Shown piece after piece: positions 54,007 through 64,000 of a stretch of 64,000 bases of DNA. The translations under genes were made by a program, and so were the position numbers. The DNA is from Dirofilaria immitis (taxonomy: Eukaryota > Nematoda > Chromadorea > Rhabditida > Onchocercidae). The stretch lies in assembly GCA_024305405.1 (NCBI GenBank), contig JAKNDB010000079.1, positions 1,928,501 through 1,992,500 on the forward strand. The letters are read 5' to 3'. The first letter of the stretch is position 1. Every line of letters starts with the position of its first letter. The notes beneath the pieces are model-generated. The model saw only the letters and a program-made list of their open reading frames with translations, was not told where the DNA came from and searched no databases.

Positions 54007-55164
54007 ATGAATGAATGAATGAATGGTTTGATCTGTCGGTATTGGCTTATATAAAGCTTCAGAGACGAATATAGAAGTCATGACATTGTTCATCTCTTTT
54101 ATGCAAGCCGATACATTTCAAAGAGTATGTCTGCAGGTTGAAAGTTGAAATGAAGAATTCATTCTTATTCTCATCAACTCATCTCTTTTATTTGCATAAT
54201 TCTACCGCAGTTGACAAGGGTAAATTTCAATTAGATGAATCCGCTCCTTTCCCTTTTATTTCTTTTTTTCCCTTCTCGACCCCATTCTTTAACTTTTATG
54301 CTGCGATAATTTCTACTTTGATATATCTATCTCATTATCATTTCATATCCGTACTATTCAATACAACGAAACAATGAGAAAATATTGTCTCCCGGGAGTA
54401 AGTATCGAGATCTCTCGTCGTTTCTATTTTCAATTATAACCATTTCAATTCATATAAAAATGCGTAAAGGGTAGAGAATAAGCTGTCTGTCAGAAGATAT
54501 CCTTAGCAATCATTTTATGATGTAAATTATCCGACTGTGACATACGACAAACGCCTTTCTCCTCTTTCGTCAATTTAGCCATGTGATCACCTTATCTCCG
54601 CCTTCGCCTTCTATATTTGACATATCACTCCTTCAACTTCCATACTCATCCTTCTTCCAGTACCTTTACTCCTTCGCATCTTCCTCCTCTTCCTCCTTCT
54701 CTTCCTCCTTCTTCGTCTTTTCCTCCTCTTATCGTTATCTAGTTTCTATCGCACTATCATTGCCAGATAAGATTATTGCCATTGATGATGAGTCACCATT
54801 ACTCATTCTACAGATTTTTCATATGTTGACCGCCGTCGTATCATTTCTTTACGTTGTATGGGTGGATGAATTATTCCAAAGTAACTGAATGATTATAGAT
54901 ATCGCCAGAAATTAATCGTATCTGTATTATCGAGCATTATTATATATGTTGAAAGTATTTCGGCATATTGTGCCATTTTCCGTAAATTTATTCAACTACA
55001 GGAATTGATAATTGATATGTTAATGATATGATAAATATGGCCTATGGTCATTATAGCATTCTTACTCTTTACAAATAACAAAAACAAAGCATAATTAGTT
55101 AACTGATCGATTATACAATACTTCTATCTATCTTTCATTCTTCACTAATTTATTGTAAAATGCT

Positions 55165-55215
55165 TTATTATATCTATCTATCTATCTACTCGTAGTATCT
55201 ATTCAGAAATGCTTC
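55165..55215. repeat. TCTA microsatellite and copy of a small dispersed repeat
   Basis: TCTA units are followed by actcgtagtatct. The phrase (tatctatctatttactcgtagtatcc) recurs at about 55968-55995. Confidence 0.7.
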
Positions 55216-58200
55216 TGGAATGCTATAATCATTATCAGTGATGAATCATCGCAACGTTAATTACACGATGAGTTTAACATATGTTTTTGATAATCTTTCC
55301 TTATGTATTATTTATGTGATTAATTACCGATTTTACTTGATGAAATATCGGCCCTATGTAATGAATGGGAATTGTTTTGTTTACTATATTATCTTGAAAT
55401 GTTATCCTTATGCATTTACGAATTAATTTAAAAATAATCAATTAATCGTACTAATTGTGAATTATTTTGATTACTGTATTAATTAATTATTATTTTATCA
55501 TATTAATTACCGTATTAATTAATTAATACTTTTAGTATTTTTACTGTTCACTTGATTTAGTATTAACTTAGAGTCTTTTTAAGTAATGCTTTAGAATGGA
55601 AGCAAAATATTTAATATTAGCTTTATAGTTTCCCGATAAGATTCAAAGATATTTCCATACATAACTCAATTAGCATGCTATGATAATATAATCAGTGCTT
55701 ATATTATTGAATTAGCTAATTACTGTTTTAGCACATAATTTCTTTTAGTATTTTGTGATAGATCATATCATATCACTGTCATTATATTCATCTTTTGTTA
55801 TATCAATTATAATCATGATATTAATCATTTTATTCAAGATTTTATGGAATAGTTGGTATTTTCTGATATGGGATATTTGTTGAAGCGAGCGATTTTTTCA
55901 GAATTTCAAACACGGTTGAGAATAAATGAAAAATATCTTCATTCAATAACAGAAATTTGGGCTTAAAGATATCTATCTATTTACTCGTAGTATCCATTAA
56001 GAAATGGGCTTAAAGAAGGAATAATGTTTAACTGGAAAGAATTTTTGGCTTTGTTAAATCTTGATAATGAGGAGCATTTCATAGTATAGAATTTGATTCT
56101 TGATTTGCTTCTAAAAAAGTAAAAATCATCTATAATACTTGGCTTACGTCATTGTTGAAGTGAAATTCGTGCTATGAATGTGAGTAATTACATCTTGGGA
56201 TAGCATCATTTAGCGACACTTTTGATAGGAATTCATTTTGGTATTTTAGTATAATAAGTTGCTGAAGGAAAAAGTTGTCATCTATTGAATCCTTCTCGAG
56301 GGATAAAAAAAAAAAAAAGAAAAGCGAAAGAAGGGATTTGATAAGTCTAATGAGTTACAGGAAGCAAATGACATGTATATTGTAAGTTGGATAATCTCAT
56401 AATATTGCTTTATTTTTCATTATTAAATCTAAGCAGACAGGACAATAAATTGGCCACTATAATTTAGTCTTTTTTTCTAAAAAAAAAAAAGCAATATTCT
56501 ACTTTTTATAATTTGAGAAATTTTTGTTTTGGAATATCGGCGAGCGAATATATTACATCAAGAAATGACAATAGCTTAGTGCAATCCTTTGTTCCTTACT
56601 AATGGCGACTTTTCTTGAGAAATTTTTCGAGAATATTCCTCTTAAACTACTAAGTTGAAGTTGAAGAAGCGTAATGTTTACTTATTGTTAATGCAAGATA
56701 TTCGTCTATATCATTCTACTTCATAAACTATTTTCATAAATTAAATTAAATCGAAATTTCAATACGATGAGTACTTTAGGAATGCTTTATTTTATTGTAG
56801 AAATGCTATGTAAACATATCGTCATCCTATTGATCGAATAAGCAAAGCAAATCGCCGATAGATTGATTATTTAGTCTTTGATTATGCGAGATAAACTAAT
56901 TAGTGAAGATTTCTTGGAAATATTTATGTTTATATAGTACGGCCACCTTTTCAATGAAGAATTGTTGTCATAGCAGCCTAATCATGTATGTCTCTTTCTT
57001 TACATTGAATAATTAATCAATTTTTGTATATTTAAGCATTACTGTTAACCTCCAATAAGTTCATCTTTTGGTACTTTCAAGTATAGAAACTGTTCGATGA
57101 TTAATAATTTAGGATATGGCAAATAGAGCGGAGGTTAACAAGAATTATTCAAGTTAAGTAAGAAAGTTGCACAGTAAATACTAATCGATACTTAGAGAAT
57201 TTTATTATTCAATATGAGTGCGATATTCATGTTACCGTTATTCGAGAAGCTAAAGCGAAGTGCTGATATTCGAAATAGTTGAGAAGAAGTTCTCGAATTA
57301 GTAGCATAATTTGTTTATCATTTACTCTTTTATGTTTAGCAAATCTTTTTATCTTTTCTTCTATCTCTTTCTTATTATCATTATAATACATTTTCGGTTA
57401 ATATTATCATATCATTTCTGCACAGATAAGCATAAATACTGTTAGGTAAATAAATCAACATTTAGCATTTTAATTATAAATTAAAATAAGCCTTTCTTAG
57501 ACAAAGGATAATATTACAAATCATCTCATCAATTTTTTCCTTAAAATTTCTATCAACAATTTGTGATTCTTTTCTAATCAAAAATATAATTTCAGGAAGT
57601 ATAATTTCACACGGAATATGTAGTTTCACACGAAATATTTCTTTCCAGATTTTAAAGATATCCATTTCACCTATTTTTTTATCCTTTTCAGTACTTCTTT
57701 CTCAAATAGAGATATCAGATATAAGTATTATGATAAAGATTTCTTATCATTTTCTCTTCTCATTTCATCTTACTGGAAGTGAGCACATATCCAAATCAAA
57801 TCAGATGGTTTTGAAAGGACCTGATTTGATATATTATTTCGAAACCACCGATTCCTTAGCAATCCTTGTATCATTTGCTAGATACTGATAACCAGAAGAA
57901 GTCAAATATTTATTTAACAAAAATTACTGTTCAATACCTGTTCGACTAACCCATTGTTACAATTTATTATTCCATCCAACAAGAATATTGCAATTCTTTT
58001 TATCACTTTTTTCGCTCTAACGTATGTTCGTTTTTTTTTCACATTTATTTATTTATACTATATTTACAGGTTATAATTAATATTAAGCACTAGAAAGAAA
58101 ATTGCAATGCCATTAAAACTTTTTATTCCTTTTAAATTCATGACCCTTGTTTGACCTCCCATATCTTTTTCATCTGTATGGATAAGCAAATTTTTATATG

Positions 58201-58535
58201 TATCTCTTTCTAGAATACTTTGCATATATTAATTATTATCTATGGATCATTTAAAAGTTTCACGTAATAGTTCATTGTTTCCTTCTACACCTTCAATCTA
58301 CTTCTTTTTTCATGATATTTCATATAATATATTTGTGATATCAGTAACTCTTAATGAATTTATAGAAAAGAACGGAAATATATTCGAAGCTTTCAAATTC
58401 CTTATCACAAATATCTGATTGATTATATCAATTTCTGCATTTCTGATAATATTGATTTAATATCAAACGTGTAGTTGCAACGGTGCAAGGCCTAATTAGG
58501 CATTGTTTACTAATTGTAATATTCCATCATCTGCA

Positions 58536-61500
58536 ATGACTGAAACTGGAACGAAAATTAATGTTGATATTGATGAGGTATTTTTTTTTTTTATCGTAAT
58601 TCATTATATAAAATCGATTTGTCAGGAATTTGTCCAAAAAAGCAAATTGTTTGAAATCTTAGATATAAGCTAGCAAACTTTTCGATTCTTTACTGTTTAC
58701 TGATAACAATCCCTTCAATGATAATTTAGTTCATATTTATTGCTAATCATTATTGATTAAATTCTATTTCTCTTTTTATTATTTATTCTTTTTAAAATAC
58801 CATAATTTAGTTAAATAATTTTTCTGTTCATTATAAACTTCGATATTCTATATTATTCCTCTTAGTAAAGAAAGTTTTAAATTGCTCAAATTTTACTAAT
58901 AAGTAAATTCTTTTTTGAAAATAACAAGGTGATTTTATTAGTGTTAAAAATAAATGATTATGGAAAAATTAGCAATAGAATTTATTGCTCATTGAAAGAT
59001 GATAAGGTAAAACTTAGATTGCAGAGCATATTGTGGAAGAAATTTAAATTATAAGTTAAACTTAAGATATAGAGATTAAATTGAGATGGAGTCAATTATT
59101 TTACTTTATATCATTACATCAGTCTATAAAATCTAACTATCTTGCTGAAACTGCTGTTTACCAGGCCCCAAATACGAATTCTCTAATGGCACAAAATAAT
59201 GACGATATACCCGCTGTTGATGCTGATGTGAAGGATTCGGATACTGTTGAGCTGAAACAAGTTGAAACATTGGAAAAGGTGCCGGAATCGCGAAAAGATC
59301 CACGAGAAGACCCGATCGGCTGGGTAAATTCATTAATTCCCGGTGCTGTTCACAAGGTATTAATCTCTTCTATGCTAGGAAAATAACTTATGTCCTTTTA
59401 GTTTTCGACTATTGATTACTAGTTATAGCTTGTTTTCGAGTTTCTTCAGTTAAATACTCGAACTTCTGAATATCAGATTTTATTAATTTAATGTTTACTC
59501 TGAAACACTATGAAGTTCGGTAGGGAATTAGAAAAATAGATGATGTTTCGGTAGGGAATTAGGAAATAGATGAAATATCGCTTGTTGTGGTTTGCTTTAT
59601 TAACTAGAAGAATATACGTAATTGTGAAATGATGAGTATGTTTGAATATTTGGTAGGTCTGATTAGCGTACTTCACTCATTTACCATTACGCTTTCAAAA
59701 TATCATGAAGAACGCAGCATTGAAGATTCAAACGATTTCTGTAGTTGAAAAAGAATTGTAATTTACAGGTAAATTACCGATTGTTAGATTGGGCTCAACA
59801 ATTGGCTATTGAGGAAGAAGATAAACGGCAAATATTACCTGGCAAAAGTGATGCTGTTACAAAGAATCAGTTTTTGTCGTTTCTCCGAGATGGATCATTA
59901 TTGGCAAAATTAGCTAATCGTCTTCAGCCGGGTACCATCGAAACGATCCATGAAGGGGACGCTGCTAAAGATAAGACCAACCAGACATCTAACATCAACG
60001 CTTTTATCAATTTTGTTAAAGAAAAGCTGGCTTCTCTGAGGAGCAGGTCATTGTTTTCATTCCTTCTATCTTCACTCATGCTACTTTATCATATCATTTT
60101 CAGGTTTTACTGAGCAGAGAATCACTGTTGTCTTTTTGTGTTATTATAGTCACTTGTATCTTTACTGTAGAAGAAAGAAAAGAAAAATGATTATATCTAA
60201 ATAATTCGCAGTCCATCAACTTATTGGAGAGAGTTCAATTGCCCTCCTAGCTTTTGATGATGAAGAGCTCAATTGAGACTGACACTATTAGCTAACAAAG
60301 GGATTAAATTTGTTGTACTTTTGGTACTATGATCTAACCGACTTGGAATAGATAAGCTTGTGATTAATTTATCAAAAGCGTTTAACTCTATTTTTTCTGC
60401 CTGACAGATGAAAGCTAGTATTGTCACTCATTTTTCGTTCCAACTGCTCCGAAACAACTGTGGAAATTGTAAATTTCGTGCAGGCGCTTCGCGCAATTAG
60501 AAATTCTTTTGTTCGATGAAGAAGGAAGCAGCAACTGACGGAAGAGGAAGATGGGATAAATGAAGCGATTGTTGATTATCAGAATTAAAGGGGATCCTCT
60601 ATTCATAATAGATATTTCATCGATTGTCACATTGAAAGGAAGGGAGAGAGAGAGAAGGAGTGAAAAAAAAATGTGACATTTTTTTTTCTTAAATTATCAT
60701 TGTAGTTTGCTATTTCAGCGTTACGATATCAAAGTTTATGATATGTAGAAGTTTTAGGGAATCAGACATATCAGCTTTAATTATTGATTAAATTAAAGGC
60801 AAAAAGTGAGTTTGATAATGGCACTTATTGGATATTTTTGAAATATTTGTTTAGTTTACAGCAGCTGAGGCAATTAAATCTGCTGATAAATTTCTCTTAA
60901 TTAGAAAATATTTTTTGATGATTTCTTATCTTAATTAAGTATAGTTAATGTTATAGTAACAAGAGATTGAAAGATGATAGTTTTTAATTTTAAGGTGATA
61001 ATAGATTTCTTTGAATGAAACAAATTCCAATTAAATTGCTTTATTTATATGGATAAGGAAGAAATTGATAAATTAAAATGCTGCTTATGTTAGCTTAGTG
61101 TAGGATATCGATTTCAAAGAGGAATAAATTTAGTTTGTGACATGAAATTAGTTGGCTACTTTATGTCTTCCTCCTTATGAATGAATACTTTCTCATCTTC
61201 AATATTGCAATAAATCACAAGTACTGATGAAGATATTTCTGGCAAATGAAAGGTTAAATTAAGATAGGGAATGAGAAGAAATTTGGCTTATTTAAAATTC
61301 AACATAATAATAGTAATTTCTCCTTCATAAGCGCTTTTAAAGTTCGTTTAATTAGGAAGTATATCTTGTTAGTCAGTCGAATGCATCTTATCATATCTTT
61401 GTTTTTTTTTCCAGATAATTATTTATTCCTTAAATGAATGTATTTATAAATATAGCATGGAAGAGAATGATTGGTATTACTATGGCTTAGCCTGTTTGTT

Positions 61501-62975
61501 ATGCATATCTAATAGATTCCAGTATGTTAATAGATTGCAAATATCGATCCTCTTATTTTGGACATTTTTTTTTGGCCAAAAATTACTATTACTTCATACT
61601 ACCGAATTGCTGTGACTGGTACGCCATCCCAAATATAGATGTATGGCTAGCCATTGCAAGACTAAAATAGATTAAATTTTTCATGCTCATTTAGTTTAAA
61701 TGGCCAAAAGAGAATGAGAAAAATGCATGGCATATTAGATTTTAATTTACGATTCAATCATTGAGAATGAAGTGTTTTCTATTATAAAAAATTTTAAACA
61801 ACAAAATTAAAGAGTAAATATATTACTGATTATATATTGATTATATATTACTTAAATTCCATAAGTGAAAATAAAATGATAGGAATCAGAATATATCAGT
61901 CTATATAGTATGTATTTTCAAATTTGAGATACATACTTTATGTTTGTTATTTAATTGTCAAAAATTCTTTGTAGATATTTACTGCTGCGGATCTACAGGA
62001 GAAAGGAAAAGCAGGATATCAAGCAGTATTTAACACACTTATGCAGCTTGCTCTTAAAGCACAGAGCATTTTGAGCAAAAGGTTATATTCTTCGTCAGTA
62101 ATATCATTTTTTTTTTTTTTTGATGAAAATCTATGAATTAATAATGGACCGTTTTTTTTTAAAAAAAAATTAAATAATCCGATTGATTTTAGGGCATTGA
62201 TATCGAACAACTCATTCAAGCGGCTTCACAAGTAGTGCCGACAAATCTTTTGCAATCAATTTTAAGTTTCTTCAGACGAGCACAACCTACTCAAGTTTGT
62301 TGCAACAATTTTTGATTATTTGCTCAATATGACGCAAACTTGATATTCATTTTTTAAGCTTGAATATGTATGTGATACAAGATAAGCATATGAATATGAC
62401 TGAAAAAGAAAAATTAGACGTGATTCCCGAAAATTGCGTTTTCTGCTCTTGAAAATAAAAATTCTCTTACAGACACCGAAAAAGCTTGCGAAAGAAGCAG
62501 AAGAAAAGACAAGGCAACTACTGCTGAAAAGGTTTTCTGTTTTTTTTATAATTTTTGTGCAATAAACTATTAATTTCAACATGGCAAAATCATGAAAAAT
62601 ATCTTGAAAAGTAATAATGATTTGCGATATGATTATCGAAAGGAATCTATTATTCATTTCACAGAGTTTTAACGAAAACATCCCGAGATGTTAATTCATA
62701 TTTTTAGAAACATAATTTAATAAAAGGTGTCACTGTGTATCTATAAAGAATTTGTATAAAAGAATGAAATAAATGCTATCCATTCTGATAGTAGTCATTA
62801 ATATGGTATGATGTGTAATGATGAAAAATAATCAGTGGAATATTAATCTTATTAGAATTATTTCACCTTGCTATTTATAGATTGTTGAAGAAAAACAGAT
62901 GGAGGGAGAAGAAGTGTGCAAAAAGTTGACGCTCAAGCAGGAAGCGTCGATGCACCGGCTGTTCCTGTTCATTAA
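58536..62975 (+). CDS. Single calponin-homology (CH) domain protein
   Basis: Probably an actin-associated or cortical cytoskeletal protein. Exons: 58536-58577, 59165-59356, 59769-60046, 61975-62081, 62193-62294, 62473-62531, 62881-62975. The corrected length is about 292 residues. Seen: an acidic N-terminus (MTETGTKINVDIDE, VDADVKDSDTVELKQ); DPIGWVNSLIPGAVHK; then a CH domain at about 79-200 with LLDWAQQLAIEEED, NQFLSFLRDGSLLAKLANRL, INAFINFVKEKL, IFTAADLQEKGKAGYQAVF and NTLMQLALKAQ; then a charged tail. The frame needs one added base at 60029-60030 and one near 62081-62194. The last exon is ambiguous: the direct reading stops at 62929 with a basic tail, while two further one-base additions give a tail ending at 62975. 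The family is clear at domain level, but I cannot name the orthologue. The 1.9-kb intron 60047-61974 holds nothing recognisable. Confidence 0.75.
59517..59578. repeat. Two-copy direct repeat, about 32 bp
   Basis: The phrase ttcggtagggaattag followed by aaatagatga occurs twice, with A/G-run differences, inside an intron of the CH-domain gene. Confidence 0.75.
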
Positions 62976-64000
62976 TTTTTAATTTCAGTTCATATAAAAA
63001 GAATTCCTCTCTCAAAATACTTGAATTTCCTGCCAGCATGGCTTCATTTTTTTTTGTTGTAAGTTTACGGTATATTAAACATTTTTTCTAACAAAAAGTT
63101 AGATCGAATTTGCAATATTTACTTAATTATTCATTGATCTTATTTCTTTTGCGACTGAATAATCAGAATTCATGAGTGATATTTTAAGAATAAATATATC
63201 TTTATCAGCTTTACCCTTGATATTTCCCACCTCAAATTATCAATAAAAGGATAAAAAAGTTGCGTCTTAACGATTTTCATCTCCATATTTGTTTTATCAT
63301 TTGATATTACTGCTTGCATCTACTGTTTATGACAACATTATTTTAAAGTATGGAAGTATTTTAATTTAATGTTCATGAGAGTTATATTTTTGATTAGGTA
63401 ATTCCATAGTAATCAAATGAATTGTTTACCTATATTTATTCATCAAAGTGAGGGTTCTCGAATACTGTAACTGAGAAAGAATAATAAATGGAAAAAGGTC
63501 GATTTGCAAGGGTCTACCAATGTAAAACAGAAATGAGATATGTTTGAAATTCAATCGAGAAAGCCCTTGGGGTGTATTGAGATTCTGTTATCATTAATTC
63601 ATACTGCTTTTTAGGTAATATCTCACAAATTATCTTTATTCATTATATTACCCTTACTGAATCGACCGGCATAATCAATTAACTTACCTTCGGTGTGTGT
63701 GTGTGCAATTCAGCTTGGAATACCTAAAATATTTTTCTTCTGTTGTTAGCGAATCGGGATGAGAGAAAGAATCATTGCATTATTTGTCCGTAATAAAAAT
63801 TTAAGCATACACATGATTTTTTCATATGGATTTAAATTCTTACTCATCTTCCCGATTTACATAATGCTTTATCATATTTTTAATTTATATGGTGGCTAAA
63901 GGTATTGTTTTGATATTGATAAATCGAAATCATTTTATATTGCAATCAATTCTGAAAATAAAACCCAAAATTGTTAATTTTTGGCTGGCGCTGTTTCGTC
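62976..64000. other. 3' flank of the CH-domain gene
   Basis: AT-rich sequence with candidate poly(A) signals (AATAAA near 63190 and 63241) and a short TG tract near 63694. No further gene was seen. Confidence 0.5.

Larger units (their letters stand above)
45361..58535. other. Gene-poor 13-kb intergenic stretch
   Basis: No recognisable protein family, tRNA or rRNA was found on either strand. It is AT-rich and holds many simple repeats: TGA near 47339, a 25-bp minisatellite at 49886-50005, a 90-bp duplication at 52411-52591, GA near 52780, a GGACA-type tract near 52863, a trinucleotide tract at 53224-53402, ATGA near 54004 and TCTA near 55165. Open frames at 50298-50549 (-) and 53803-54006 (+) are the least random-looking but have no known domain. 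Confidence 0.5.

Noticed and set aside
62316..62681. 121-residue minus-strand open frame
   Set aside because: It runs antisense over an exon of the CH-domain gene and its introns.

Overview
The window looks like nuclear DNA of a nematode, most likely a parasitic clade III (spirurid/filarial) worm. It is strongly AT-rich and its genes are split into many short exons with GT-AG introns and TTTCAG-type acceptors. Several start codons have acceptor-like sites just upstream, as expected for spliced-leader trans-splicing. Every recognisable protein resembles an animal protein, and several read like C. elegans orthologues. No bacterial operon, CRISPR array, transposase or intact mobile element was seen.

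Layout: (1) 162-5000 (+) 3' part of a PDE10-type cyclic nucleotide phosphodiesterase (pde-5-like). (2) 6500-14123 (-) neurabin/spinophilin (nab-1): PP1-docking motif, PDZ, coiled coil, SAM. (3) 14124-22371, gene-poor, microsatellite-rich. (4) 22372-25985 (+) tropomodulin (unc-94/tmd-1). (5) 28444-30124 (-) RAB-8 GTPase. (6) 31507-35012 (+) mitochondrial F1 ATP synthase alpha. (7) 38216-44810 (-) hnRNP Q/R-SYNCRIP (hrpr-1): AT-hook-like N-terminus, long Glu-Gln repeat, three RRMs, RGG tail. (8) 44811-58535, about 13.7 kb without a recognisable gene but with many simple and tandem repeats. (9) 58536-62975 (+) a single calponin-homology (CH) domain protein.

The genes are not an operon. They are separately expressed housekeeping, cytoskeletal and signalling genes: actin organisation (neurabin, tropomodulin, CH protein), membrane traffic (RAB-8), energy (ATP synthase), RNA processing (hnRNP) and cyclic nucleotide signalling. 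From memory, all six named C. elegans counterparts lie on chromosome I, so the window may be a fragment of that ancestral linkage group.

The most striking pattern is that five of the seven genes are broken by one-base reading-frame losses. I count eleven such sites: nine lie within exons, mostly in or beside short homopolymers, and two are phase mismatches at exon junctions. Adding one base per site restores the family-typical protein and brings the summed exon lengths to a multiple of three. rab-8 and the ATP synthase gene are intact. I read this as a homopolymer under-call signature in the assembly rather than pseudogenisation, with genuine frameshifts as the alternative.
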